From: Arenicola marina
Lineage: Eukaryota > Annelida > Polychaeta > Arenicolidae
DNA: 64,000 bases
Direction: 5' to 3'
Assembly: GCA_964019135.1 (NCBI GenBank)
Contig: OZ025265.1
Location: 27,441,143-27,505,142 of the forward strand
Shown in pieces: positions 33,884 to 47,742 of the stretch (positions within the stretch are counted from its first letter, which is position 1; each line of letters begins with the position of its first letter). Under the pieces are notes generated by a model, which had not been told where the DNA came from, did no database searches, and saw only the letters and a list, made by a program, of their open reading frames with translations. The position numbers and the translations under genes were made by a program.

Positions 33884-34567
33884 TCAGTCAGTTGAGGTGT
33901 AAGATTTGTCCACCAAGATGCGATCGAGCAGCTGCAAAAGGAGTTTCTCTGACGGCGATAGTCCGTTCATGGCGTCTTCATGGTTATCGTCGGCCTTGAT
34001 AGCCGAGTTGGGATCACCGCTCTCGGTTGGCGAAGTCGTGTCAACTACACCTTCTGAAGCTGAGGTTATACTCCCGTTTATGTCGTTCAGCGATTTCTCA
34101 TGGCGATTTCCGCGCCCTTCGCTGTGCAGGGTCAGCGAAGACAGGTCGGCCTCAAGGTCAAGTGCCCTTTGAAGTGACGTTACGTTCTCCAATGCGCCAG
34201 TTGTAGCATTCTCTAAGCTAACAACAGACGTCGCTGCTGTTCCCACTTCTAGAGACTTCGCCCTAGAATCGGAGGTCGAAGTGACCTCTCCTGGTAGGTC
34301 TGTCGGGGTGACGATGGCGGTCGGGGGGACAACTGTTGCATTTACAGATGTGTTCGGTGTTACCTGGTCGCACCCACCGTTCCGGATACAGCTAATGATT
34401 CCGGAGATGTACTCCGAGATCCCGGGGTACTCAGCTATCCAGCCAACGGGCGGGGACGCCTGCTTGATCGGCGACGGCAATGGGCCGGCGGAACATCGCA
34501 AAAATAAGGTCACCACGCATGCGCAACAGACAAGACACCATACCGTGCCACTGAGTGGATAACCCAT
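33884..34567 (-). CDS. Putative secreted glycoprotein, 227 aa (left copy)
   Basis: I do not recognise the family. The ATG at 34567 (TACAATGG context) starts a signal peptide (residues 1-27, GTVWCLVCCACVVTLFL core, likely cut after CSA). The mature part has two Cys (60 and 66, SCIRNGGC), five N-glycosylation sequons (N72, N76, N120, N128, N164), a Thr/Ser/Pro/Val-rich middle and an acidic C-terminus with an amphipathic stretch, SEKLLLQLLDRILVDK (206-221). No transmembrane segment follows, so it is probably secreted. It is intronless here. An open frame of identical length is kept in the right copy, with eight residue differences, which argues that it is a real gene. An in-frame TTG seven codons upstream is not a credible start. 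Confidence 0.65.
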   Translation of the reverse strand: MGYPLSGTVWCLVCCACVVTLFLRCSAGPLPSPIKQASPPVGWIAEYPGISEYISGIISCIRNGGCDQVTPNTSVNATVVPPTAIVTPTDLPGEVTSTSDSRAKSLEVGTAATSVVSLENATTGALENVTSLQRALDLEADLSSLTLHSEGRGNRHEKSLNDINGSITSASEGVVDTTSPTESGDPNSAIKADDNHEDAMNGLSPSEKLLLQLLDRILVDKSYTSTD

Positions 34568-35938
34568 TGTAGATCTATGCGTATGCAAACAGTAGTCCAG
34601 AAAAACGAATATATCCCAAGATTTTTAAGGACGATCCTGATTATATTGGTACAATGGTAGGGCTATATCCGTATTTTCATCCCCTGGTGCTGAAACCAGT
34701 TATGGAATGCGTTCTCATGCCGAGTCCTATCCTGATGCTAATAGAAGTGTATTTCAACCGGGGATACAGTATACATATATATCTACAGGTGCCACGTACC
34801 GTGACTATGCAACAGGCTGGTTCCCGGGCGAGACTGTAAGAACGACCTAATAAAGCGCTGACGCACACGTGCACTGAATGTGGGTCGCGCGGGCGTTCTA
34901 TCCTATGCTGGCGGCTTGTTCCAGCTGTCATATGTGGGCCTCTAGTTCATATCCAATAGAAGACATTTAAAAGGACCCGCATGTAATAACCATACAGGGT
35001 ATGGGTCATCGTGTTTGTGGGTGTCACCGCGTCACGAGACGAGTTAATTAAAGCCACGGGACATGAAGAAGAACAGACATTATTCATTCTTCAGCCCGCA
35101 GGTGTATAGCGACGCACGTGTCCTCAACCACATATGTTACTGCTTCCGGTATGGTGTTCTCCGCATTGAGAACCTATAATCACTACCTGTCTATATTTTG
35201 TTCAAACAATGTTATTCCAAAGTTACATTTGAGAATATGAATTCAGTCTGTAAAATTATTTTAGAGGTATACGAGATGGTCTTACGCCCAGTCTAGTCCT
35301 TGTGTGCGCAGCAAACACCGATTTATTAATTCCAGTGTGGTCGACAGGAGCCAGGGAAATTCGTCATAGAAGGTGACCAGGGTTTCATTCTCAGGTCTCT
35401 CTACGAACGTCGAATCCAGGTTAACGGCAGTTGTATATATACTTAAATTTGGCCATTGTACAGGACTCGATCTGGGACTTCAGTGGGACAAGATGATCAG
35501 GGCGGTGTGTAGGAGCGGGTGTGTCTTGCCCCTTCTTCTACATAATTGTTCGCATTTAAGCCATAATCCGACTTTATTGCTGATGCCCCTCGCCCCCCCC
35601 CCGTCAGGTAAACCCAGCACTCCCTCCCCCAACCTCAACCCCCACCGCCGCCGTAACACCCCATGCATACACCCTCCCACCCCCGCACCATGCGTTCTGG
35701 CCTGCCCCAAGGACACACGTGTTATCGCGGTCACCAGTCTGTGACGTGTGACACGCCCCCATACCGACTCCCCCGAGGCTCTACCAACTGTAGGTCATTT
35801 ATTATGCGGGTATTTATGCGATAGGCCAGATTCCAACTCTATTCACGAGTCGTCAATATCGACCCGAGGGGCCAGTCAGGCGTGTAATGGGAGCCACTGC
35901 AGCGCCATCATGCGGGAAGATTGACAATAGACCCCTCC
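34568..35938. other. No gene recognised
   Basis: Promoter side and spacer of the secreted-protein gene. C-rich low complexity at 35588-35660. The frames around 35373-35744 lie over this low-complexity DNA and are not credible. Confidence 0.5.
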
Positions 35939-36007
35939 AGGCTGTCAATCATTCACGGACGTCACTGTTGCTTTCATCCAATCACGTGGTGAAAAAGTTC
36001 TTTTACG

Positions 36008-39000
36008 TGCGTCGGTCTATAGACGAACCCATACTCCGACAGTAAGCTCCGCCCACGTCGGTCTATAGACGAACCCATACTCCGACACTAAGGTCCGCCC
36101 ACGTCGGTCTATAGACGAATCCCCAATCCGACACTAAGGTCCGCCCACGTCCGTCTATAGACGAATCCCAACTCCCACACTAAGCTCCGCCCACGTCGGT
36201 CTATGGACGAATCCCTACTCCGACACTAAGCCCCGCCCACGTCGGTCTATAGACGAATCCCCACTCCGACACAAAGGTCCGCCCACGTCGGTCTATAGAC
36301 GAATCCCAACTCCCACACTAAGCTCCGCCCACGTCGGTCTATGGACGAATCCCTACTCCGACATTAAGCTCCGCCCACGAATCCCTACTCCGACACTAAG
36401 CTCCACCCACGTCGGTCTATGGACGAATCCCTACTCTGACACTAAGCTCCGCCCACGTCGGTCTATAGACGAATCCCCACTCCGACACTAAGCTCCCCCC
36501 ACGTCGGTCTATAGACGAATCCATACTCGACACTAAGCTCCGGCCCCGTCGGTCTATAGACGAATCCCTACTCCGACACTAAGCTCCGCCCACGTCGGTC
36601 TATAGACGAATCCCTACTCCGACACTAAGCCCCGCCCACGTCGGTCTATAGACGAATCCCCACTCCGACACAAAGGTCCGCCCACGTCGGTCTATAGACG
36701 AATCCCAACTCCCACACTAAGCTCCGCCCACGTCGGTCTATGGACGAATCCCTACTCCGACATTAAGCTCCGCCCACGAATCCCTACTCCGACACTAAGC
36801 TCCACCCACGTCGGTCTATGGACGAATCCCTACTCTGACACTAAGCTCCGCCCACGTCGGTCTATAGACGAATCCCCACTCCGACACTAAGCTCCCCCCA
36901 CGTCGGTCTATAGACGAATCCATACTCCGACACTAAGCTCCGCCCACGTCGGTCTATAGACGAATCCCTACTCCGACACTAAGCTCCGCCCAAGTCGGTC
37001 TATAGACGAATCCCTAATCCGACACTAAGCTCCGCCCACGTCGGTCAAAAGACGAATCCTTACTCCGACACTTAGCTCCGCCCACGTCGGTATATAGACG
37101 AATCCCTACTCCGACACTAAGCTCCGCCCACGTCGGTCTATAGGCGAATCCCTACTCCGACACTAAGCTCCGCCCACGTCGGTCTAAAGACGAATCCCTA
37201 CACCGACCCTAAGCTCCGCCCACGTCGGTCAATAGACGAATCCCTACTCCGACACTAAGCTCCGCCCACGTCGGTCTATGGACCAATCCCTACTCCGACA
37301 TTAAGCTCCGCCCACGAATCCGTACTTCGACACTAATCTTCGCCCACGTCGGTCTATAGACGAATCCCTGCTCCGACACTCAGCTCCGCCCACGTCGGTC
37401 TATATACGAATCCCTACTCCGACACTAAGCTCCAACCACGTCGGCCTATAGACGAATCCCTACTCCGACACTAAGCTCCGCCCACGTCGGTCTATAGACG
37501 AATCCCTACTCCGACACTAAGCTCCGCCCACGTCGGTCTACGGACGAATGCCTACTCCGACATTAAGCTCCGCCCACGAATTCCTACTCCGACACTAAGC
37601 TCCGCCCACGTCGGTCTATGGACGAATCCCTACTCCGACACTAAGCTCCGCCCACGTCGGTCTATAGTCGAATCCCCACTCCGACACTAAGCTCCGCCCA
37701 CGTCGGTAAAAAAGACGAATCCCTACTCCGTCACTAAGCTCCGCCCACGTCGGTCTATAGACGAATCCCTACTCCGACACTAAGCTCCGCCCACGTCGGT
37801 CAAAAGACGAATCCCTACTCCGACACTTAGCTCCGCCCACGTCGGTATATTGACGAATCCCTACTCCGACACTAAGCTCCGCCCACGTCGGTCTATGGGC
37901 GAATCCCTACTCCGACACTAAGCTCCGCCCACGTCGGTCTATGGACGAATCCTGACACCGACCCTAAGCTCCGCCCACGTCGGTCTATAGACGAATCCCT
38001 ACTCCGATACTAAGCTCCGCCCACGTCGGTCTATGGACGAATCCCTACTCCGACATTAAGCTCCGCCCACGAATCCGTACTCCGACACTAATCTCCACCC
38101 ACGTCGGTCTATAGACGAATCCCTGCTCCGACACTAAGCTCCGCCCGCGTCGGTTTATATACGAATCCCTATTCCGACACTAAGCTCCACCCACGTCGGT
38201 CAAAAGACGAATCCCTACTCCGACACTAAGCTCCGCCCACGTCGGTCTATAGACGAATCCCTACTCCGACACTAAGCTCCGCCCACGTCGGTCTATAGTC
38301 GAATCCCCACTCCGACACTAAGCTCCGCCCACGTTGGTCAAAAGACGAATCCCCAGTCCGACACTTAGCTCCGCCCACGTCGGTATATAGACGAATCCCT
38401 ACTCCGACACTAAGCTCCGCCCACGTCGGTCTATAGGCGAATCCCTACTCCGACACTAAGCTCCGCCCACGTCCGTCTAAAGACGAATCCCTACACCGAC
38501 CCTAAGCTCCGCCCACGTCGGTCTATAGACGAATCCCTACTCCGACACTAAGCTCCGCCCACGTCGGTCTATGGAGGAATCCCTACTCCGACATTAAGCT
38601 CCGCCCACGAATCCGTACTCCGACACTAATCTCCGCCCACGTCGGTCTATAGACGAATCCCTGCTCCGTCACTAAGCTCCGCCCGCGTCGGTCTATATAC
38701 GAATCCCTACTCCGACACTAAGCACCACCCACGTCGGCCTATGGACGAATCCCCACTCCGACATTAAGCTCCGCCCACGAATCCCTACTCCGACAGTAAG
38801 CTCCGCCCACGTCGGTCTATAGACGAATCCCTACTCCGACACTAAGCTCCGCCCACGTCGGTCTATAGACGAATCCCTACTCCGACACTAAGCTCCGCCC
38901 ACGTCGGTCTATAGACGAATGCCTACTCCGACATTAAGCTCCGCCCACGAATCCCTACTCCGACACTAAGCTCCGCCCACGTCGGTCTATAGACGAATCC

Positions 39001-42000
39001 CTACTCCGACACTAAGCTCCGCCCACGTCGGTCTATAGTCAAATCCCCACTCCGACACTAAGCTCCGTCCACGTCGGTAAAAATGACGAATCCCTACTCC
39101 GACACTAAGCTCCGCCCACGTCGGTCTATAGACGAATCCCTACTCCGAAACTAAGCTCCGCCCACGTCGGTCTATAGTCGAATCCCCACTCCGACACTAA
39201 GCTCCGCCCACGTCGGTAAAAAAGACGAATCCCCACTCCGACACTGAGCTCCGCCCACGTCGGTCTATAGACGAATCCCCACTCCGACACAAAGGTCCGC
39301 CCAGGTCGGTCTATAGACGAATCCCAACTCCCACACTAAGCTGCGCCCACGTCGGTCTATGGACGAATCCATACTCCGACATTAAGCTCCGCCCACCCTA
39401 CTCCGACACTAAGCTCCGCCCACGTCGGTCTATAGACGAATCCCTACTCTGACACTAAGCTCCGCCCACGTCGGTCTATAGACGAATCCCCACTCCGACA
39501 CTAAGCTCCCCCCACGTCGGTCTATAGACGAATCCATGCTCGACACTAAGCTCCGCCCACGTCGGTCTATAGACGAATCCCTACTCCGACACTAAGCTCC
39601 GCCCACTTCGGTCTATAGACGAATCCCTACTCCGACACTAAGCTCCACCCACGTCGGCCTATAGACGAATCCCTACTCCGACACTAAGCTCCGCCCACGT
39701 CGGTCTGTAGACGAATCCCTACTCCGACACTAAGCTCCGCCCACGTCGGTCTATGGACGAATCCCTACTCCGACATTAAGCTCCGCCCACGAATCCGTAC
39801 TCCGACACTAGTCTCCGCCCACGTCGGTCTATAGACGAATCTCTGCTCCGACATTAAGCTCCGCCCACGAATCCCTACTCCGACACTAAGCTCCGCCCAC
39901 GTCGGTCTATAGACGAATCCCTACTCCGACACTAAGCTCCGCCCACGTCGGTCTATAGTCAAATCCCCACTCCGACACTAAGCTCCGCCCACGTCGGTAA
40001 AAAAGACGAATCCCTACCCCGACACTAAGCTCCGCCCACGTCGGTCTATAGACGAATCCCTACTCCGACACTAAGCTCCGCCCACGTCGGTCTATAGTCG
40101 AATCCCCACTCCGACACTAAGCTCCGCCCACGTCGGTAAAAAAGACGAATCCCTACTCCGACACTAAGCTCCGCCAACGTCGGTATATAGACGAATCCCT
40201 ACTCCGACACTAAGCTCCGCCCACGTCGGTCTATAGGCGAATCCTACTCCGACACTAAGCTCCGCCCACGTCGGTCTAAAGACGAATCCCTACACCGACC
40301 CTAAGCTCAGCCCTCGTCGGTCTATAGACGAATCCCTACTCCGACACTAAGCTCCGCCCACGTCGGTCTATGGACGAATCCCTACTCCGACATTAAGCTC
40401 CGCCCACGAATCCGTACTCCGACACTAATCTCCGCCCACGTCGGTCTATAGAGGAATCCCTGCTCCGACACTAAGCTCCGCCCGCGTCGGTCTATATACG
40501 AATCCCTACTCCGACACTAAGCTCCACCCACGTCGGCCTATAGACGAATCCCTACTCCGACACTAAGCTCCGCCCACGTCGGTCTATAGACGAATCCTTA
40601 CTCCGACACTAAGCTCCGCCCACGTCGGTATATAGACGAATCCCTACTCCGACACTAAGCTCCGCCCACGTCGGTCTATGGAGGAATCCCTACTCCGACA
40701 TTAAGCTCCGTCCACGAATTCCTACTCCGACACTAAGCTCCGCCTACGTCGGTCTATGGACGAATCCCTACTCCCACATTAAGCTCCGCCACGAATTCCT
40801 ACTCCGACACTAAGCTCCGCCCACGTCGGTCTATAGAGGAATCCCTACTCCGACATTAAGCTCCGTCCACGAATTCCTACTCCGACACTAAGCTCCGCCT
40901 ACGTCGGTCTATAGAGGAATCCCTACTCCGACATTAAGCTCCGTCCACGAATTCCTACTCCGACACTAAGCTCCGCCTACGTCGGTCTATAGACGAATCC
41001 CTACTCCGACACTAAGCTCCGCCCGCGTCGGTCTATATACGAATCCCTACTCCAACACTAAGCTCCACCCACGTCGGTCAAAAGACGAATCCCTACTCCG
41101 ACACTAAGCTCCGCCCACGTCGGTATATAGACGAATCCCTACTCCGACACTAAGCTCCGCCCACGTCGGTCTATGGAGGAATCCCTACTCCGACATTAAG
41201 CTCCGTCCACGAATTCCTACTCCGACACTAAGCTCCGCCTACGTCGGTCTATAGACGAATCCCTACTCCGACACTAAGCTCCGCCCACGTCGGTCTATGG
41301 ACGAATCCCTACTCCCACATTAAGCTCCGCCCACGAATTCCTACTCCGACACTAAGCTCCGCCCACGTCGGTCTATAGAGGAATCCCTACTCCGACACTG
41401 AGCTACGCCCACGTCGGTCTATAGACGAATCCCCACTCCGACACTAAGCTCCGCCCACGTCGGTCTATAGACGAATCGCTACTCCGACACTAAGCTCCGC
41501 CCACGTAGGTCAAAAGACGAATCCCTACTCCGACACTAAGCTCCGCCCACGTCGGTCTATGGATGAATCCCTACTCCGACACTAAGCTCCGCCCACGTCG
41601 GTCTATAGACGAATTCATACTCCGACACTAAGCTCCGCCCAGGTCGGTCAAAAGACGAATCCCTACTCCGACACTAAGCTCCGCCCACGTCGGTCTAAAG
41701 ACGAATCCCTACACCGACCCTAAGCTCCGCCCTCGTCGGCCTATAGACGAATCCCTACTCCGACACTAAGCTCCGCCCACGTCGGTCTATGGACGAATCC
41801 CTACTCCGACATTAAGCTCCGCCCACGAATCCGTACTCCGACACTAATCTCCGCCCACGTCGGTCTATAGACGAATCCCTGCTCCGACACTAAGCTCCGC
41901 CCGCGTCGGTCTATATACGAATCCCTACTCCGACAGTAAGCTCCACCCACGTCGGCCTATAGACGAATCCCTACTCCGACACTAAGCTCCGCCCACGTCG

Positions 42001-45000
42001 GTCTACAGACGAATCCCTACTCCGACACTAAGCTCCGCCCACATCGGTCTATAGGCGAATCCCTACTCCGACCCTAAGCTCCGCCCACGTCGGTCTATGG
42101 ACGAATCCCTACTCCGACATTAAGCTCCTCCCACGAATCCGTACTCCGACACTAATCTGCGCCCACGTCGGTCTATAGGCGAATCCCTGCTCCGACACTA
42201 AGCTCCGCCCGCGTCGGTCTATATACGAATCCCTACTCCGACACTAAGCTCCACCCACGTCGGCCTATAGACGAATCCCTACTCCGACACTAAGCTCCGC
42301 CCACGTCGGTCTGTAGACGAATCCCTACTCCGACACTAAGCTCCGCCCACGTCGGTCTATGGACGAATCCCTACTCCGACATTAAGCTCCGCCCGCGAAT
42401 CCGTACTCCGAAACTAATCTCCGCCCACGTCGGTCTATAGACGAATCCCTGCCCCGACACTAAGCTCCGCCCGCGTCGGTCTATATACGAATCCCTGCTC
42501 CGACACTAAGCTCCGCCCACGTCGGTCTATAGACGAATCCCTACTCCGACACTAAGCTCCGCCCACGTCGGTCTATAGTCAAATCCCTACTCCGACACTA
42601 AGCTCCGCCCACGTCGGTAAGAAAGACGAATCCCTACTCCGACACTAAGCTCCGCCCACGTCGGTCTATAGACGAATCCCTACTCCGACACTAAGCTCCG
42701 CCTACGTTGGTCTATAGTCGAATCCCCACTCCGACACTAAGCTCCGCCCACGTCGGTAAAAAAGACGAATCCCTACTCCGACACTAAGCTCCGCCCACGT
42801 CGGTCTATAGACGAATCCCTACTCCGACACCAAGCTCCGCCCACGTCGGTCAAAAGACGAATCCCTACTCCGACACTTAGCTCCGCCAACGTCGGTATAT
42901 AGACGAATCGCTACTCCGACACTAAGCTCCGCCCACGTCGGTCTATAGGCGAAACACTTACTCCGACACTAAGCTCCGCCCACGTCGGTTTAAAGACGAA
43001 TCCCTACACCGACCCTAAGCTCCGCCCTCGTCGGTCTATAGACGAATCCCTACTCCGACACTAAGCTCCGCCCACGTCGGTCTATGGACGAATCCCTGCT
43101 CCGACACTAAGCTCCGCCCGCGTCGGTCTATATACGAATCCCTACTCCGACACTAAGGTCCACCCACGTCGGCCTATAGACGAATCCCTACTCCGACACT
43201 AAGCTCCGCCCACGTCGGTCTATAGACGAATCCCTACTCCGACACTAAGCTCCGCCCACGTCGGTCTATGGACGAATCCCTACTCCGACATTAAGCTCCG
43301 CCCACGAATCCGTACTCCAACACTAATCTCCGCCCACGTCGGTCTATAGACGAATCCCTGCTCCGACACTCAGCTCCGCCCGCGTCGGTCTATATACGAA
43401 TCCCTACTCCGACACTAAGCTCCACCCACATCGGCCTATAGACGAATCCCTACTCCGACACTAAGCTCCACCCACGTCGGCCTATAGACGAATCCCTACT
43501 CCGACACTAAGCTCCACCCACGTCGGTCTATAGACGAATCCCTACTCCGACACTAAGCTCCGCCCACGTCGGTCTATGGACGAATCCCTACTCCGACATT
43601 AAGCTCCGCCCACGAATCCGTACTCCGACACTAATCTCCGCCCACGTCGGTCTATAGACGAATCCCTGCTCCGACACTAAGCTCCGCCCGCCTCGGTCTA
43701 TATACGAATCCCTACTCCGACACTAAGCTCCACCCACGTCGGTCAAAAGCCGAATCCCTACTCCGACACTAAGCTCCGCCCACGTCGGTCTATAGACGAA
43801 TCCCTACTCCGACACTAAGCTCCGCCCACGTCGGTCTATGGAGGAATCCCTACTCCGACATTAAGCTCCGTCCACGAATTCCTACTCCGACACTAAGCTC
43901 CGCCTACGTCGGTCTCTAGACGAATCCCTACTCCGACACTAAGCTCCGCCCACGTCGGTCTATGGACGAATCCCTACTCCCACATTAAGCTCCGCCCACG
44001 AATTCCTACTCCGACACTAAGCTCCGCCCACGTCGGTCTATAGAGGAATCCCTACTCCGACACTGAGCTCCGCCCACGTCGGTCTATAGACGAATCCCCA
44101 CTCCGACACTGAGCTCCGCCCACGTCGGTCTATGGACGAATCCCTACTCCCACATTAAGCTCCGCTCACGAATTCCTGCTCCGACACTAAGCTCCGCCCA
44201 CGTCCGTCTATAGACGAATCCCCACTCCAACACTAAGCTCCGCCCACGTCGGTCTATGGACGAATCCCTACTCCCACATTAAGCTCCGCCCACGAATTCC
44301 TACTCTGACACTAAGCTCCGCCCACGTCGGTCTATGGACGAATCCCCACTCCGACACTAAGCTCCGCCCACGTCGGTCTATAGACGAATCCCCACTCCGA
44401 CACTGAGCTCCGCCCACGTCGGTCTATGGACGAATCCCTACTCCCACATTAAGCTCCGCCCACGAATTCCTACTCCGACACTAAGCTCCGCCCACGTCGG
44501 TCTATAGAGGAATCCCTACTCCGACACTGAGCTCCGCCCACGTCGGTCTATAGAGGAATCCCTACTCCGACACTGAGCTCCGCCCACGTCGGTCTATGGA
44601 CGAATCCCTACTCCCACATTAAGCTCCGCCCACGAATTCCTACTCCGACACTAAGCTCCGCCCACGTCGGTCTATAGACGAATCCCCACTCCGACACTAA
44701 GCTCCGCCCACGTCGGTCTAAAGACGAATCCCTTCTCAGACACTAAGCTCCGCCCATGTCGGTCTATGGACGAATCCCTTCTCCGACACTAAGCTCCGCC
44801 CACGTCGGTCTATAGACGAAACCCTGCTCCGACACTAAGCTCCGCCCACGTCGGTCTATAGACGAATCGCTACTCCGACATTAAGCTCCGCCCACGTAGG
44901 TCAAAAGACGAATCCCTACTCCGACACTAAGCTCCGCCCACGTCGGTCTATGGATGAATCCCTACTCCGACACTAAGCTCCGCCCACGTCGGTCTATAGA

Positions 45001-45234
45001 CGAATTCATACTCCGACACTAAGCTCCGCCCACGTCGGTCAAAAGACGAATCCCTACTCCGACACTAAGCTCCGCCAACGTCGGTCTATGGACGAATCCC
45101 TACTCCGACACTAAGCTCCGCCCACGTCGGTCTATAGACGAATCCCCACTCCGACGCTAAGCTCCGCCCACGTCGGTCTAAAGACGAATCCCAACTCCGA
45201 CACTAATCTCCGCCCACGTCGGTCTAAAGACGAA
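36008..45234. repeat. 46-bp satellite array with higher-order structure
   Basis: About 200 copies of a 46-bp unit: GACGAATCCCTACTCCGACA then CTAAGCTCCGCCCACGTCGG then TCTATA. A recurrent 32-bp variant lacks the TCGGTCTATAGACG part, so CCCACG joins directly to AATCC. Variants (CTAATCTCC, CCTGCTCC, GCCCGCG, GGTAAAAAAGACG, GGTCAAAAGACG) recur in a fixed order, giving higher-order repeats; one block of about 290 bp at 36240 recurs near 36640, an offset of about 399 bp. The unit holds a GTCTATAGAC palindrome. No frame stays open for long. Confidence 0.95.
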
Positions 45235-45539
45235 TCCCTACCACAGAGTAGATATTATACAGAGGGCCCACTCAGCCGTTTTAACGCGCCAGGCCGACCG
45301 TAGCGCCACCCGACGGTCAGCGTGTGGTTTTGATTTTCTCGCTTCGCGACCAACACTTTACGATTTTCTGGATTTTCTGCAGTGAACGGTTTGCATTAAT
45401 GTAATATTTTGAAAGGGAATATAGCAAGTGTCATGATTATACCCAGTTATCCTTGAAAACTGGGTGAGTCACAACACAAATTTGATTCGATGCGCCAGAC
45501 TCCTGCATTATCGCTCACGCGCCTACTGACAAACAACGC

Positions 45540-45975
45540 TGAACAGACTGAGACTGTCACTGTCATCTGTCACTGACACTGTCACTAGCCTAGTGTCAGT
45601 GACACTGAGAGTGTTGTGGCAGGCTGTGAAACGGGCACTGGTTCAGCGCCTGATAGTCGGAGAGGATAGTCAGTAACAGTGGTTGTGATGAGCGCCCATT
45701 GCTATTAGTATTAACTGTAAACAATAAATCGTAGTGACACTGTCACTGACACAAATGACAGCCTCACCGAGACTGACACACTGATCAGCTGATCTGCTGA
45801 TACAGTGATAGTGATACCGAGAGCCTCTTTCACAGCCTCTGTCGCAGCCTCTGACTGTCACAGTCACTGACACATTGACTGACACTGACAGCCTCAATTG
45901 ACTGACACTGACAACCTCAATCGACTTACACTGACAGCCTCAATCGACTGACAGTCACTTACACTGGTACATTGA
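45540..45975. repeat. CACTGACA-rich simple repeat inside the transposon
   Basis: Irregular repeats of GACTGACACTGACAGCCTCA and CACTGTCACTGACA, including an inverted pair CACTGACACT..AGTGTCAGTG near 45570-45604. Non-coding. Confidence 0.75.
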
Positions 45976-47742
45976 TAGTGACCAAGTGACAATAAAATGT
46001 AATTGGCACTATATCATGAGTAGTATAGATGATACTGACAGGATTTAGTTTCACAGTATTATTTTTTAGAAATTACATTAAAACACATAGCCTGCACTGT
46101 AGGCCCTAATAAGCTGCAAATGCTGGCACTTGCGCCAAGATTAACCTGTGTTGTGTTGATGAGTAGCTGTAACATCTTGTTTTCTGGCAACAGCACTGGA
46201 GGTGTAAGGCAGTGCTTGATGGGACTTTCATTATTATTTTTCCATATGCAATATCTAGGAAATCTTTTTGTACAGCCATAGACATAAGAAGGGTAGTGAA
46301 TTAGCAGTTTTATTGGGATAGCTGGGCTACTACTAGCCCTGAAGTCAAGATAAATTCAAGCGTCGCTACATATCAGCCAAAGGTAGCAAGGCCTTGGTTC
46401 TTCCGGGCTAGGCTAAAACCTGACAACCAGGAGATTTATCTGAAGAAAAATGCTGGGGTTGCAATGGCAAGCGCTAGGCATGCTCTTTTTGGACTATATC
46501 CTCCTAAATATATGAAATACTGGATAAGCCTCTGTTGGTTAGCTAGCGGTATGTCTGATATAGCCTGCTCAATAGTAATGGTATTATTACCAAATAATAA
46601 TTGATACTGGAATACTAAATTGAGATATTTTATCAACCCTAGAAATAAAGTTGCCAGTGCAAAACTTTATATTTTGTAGACTTTGCAGAATGTGACATTA
46701 CTCCATACATTATTCTATTTTGGTTTTTATTATTATATTTAATGTTACATTTTTATGCAACTATGCATGATGATACATCTTAATAGGTATACTTTAGTTT
46801 AGCTATGTGAATACTGATCACCAGAAGTTCACATTTTACCCATATGTGATGCACAATTCAGGCCAAAACCATTCTGGTCTTTAATGTTATATAGGGTATT
46901 ATTATAATTGTATTGTAAAAAGACTTGCATTTATTTACTAATGAGTAAAATACATGATTTCCATCTAAAATATTTTGTGAGGCATTCTTCTTGTGTAAGA
47001 AGTAAAAGGGTTATGCACACCCTAATTTCAAAGACGTTTGATAAACTGTAATAATATTTCACCATTCAGGAGATTCTGACTATAAAATTATTATAACGTT
47101 TATCTCCCTCTCTTCAATGTAAAATATTTTGAGTCTATGGGAAACAATTATCATTTTTATTAATATGATAATACCTCTGATATCTACCTGTAGATATTAT
47201 TTCATTTATTTGAAACTGAGACATTCAAACAATCAATTTAAAAGAATTTATTGGGTAGCAGCTTGAATATCGGTTGGCAAGAATCCTCTAGATCACTTTT
47301 CTAGGTCACAAGTTACAAGCCTGTGTTACTTATATGCTCCTGTTACAAACCATGTATTTTGTGAAATATATTCTGTTAATAATTGGCATTCATTAAATTT
47401 GGTTCTATAAAACATTAGCAGTGTTCATAACACCCCAACATATTTTAGAAAAAAAATTGTACTACTATGGTAGAATGTTAACATCCATAACTGTGTATCT
47501 TTCCATATCTCTTGATATCATATATCCTACCCTGGTACATAACATTTTTGGCACGAACCAATCCAAACATATTTTCTTACAATTCAGTATTTTACACAAT
47601 TGTGTAGATATTGAGAACAAATGAAAAAAAAGTTGTTAGATATGTTTTCCAATTCAGCGAAATGTTGATAAAGAGGCAAAGCTTAGATCTAAGCTAAATT
47701 CTTGGATCCATTTGGCTATTATGAAGTCAGTTCATCACATTG

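Noticed and set aside
46436..46636. 66-codon minus-strand frame in the TIR transposon as transposase
   Set aside because: No DDE/D residues or zinc finger visible, and far too short.
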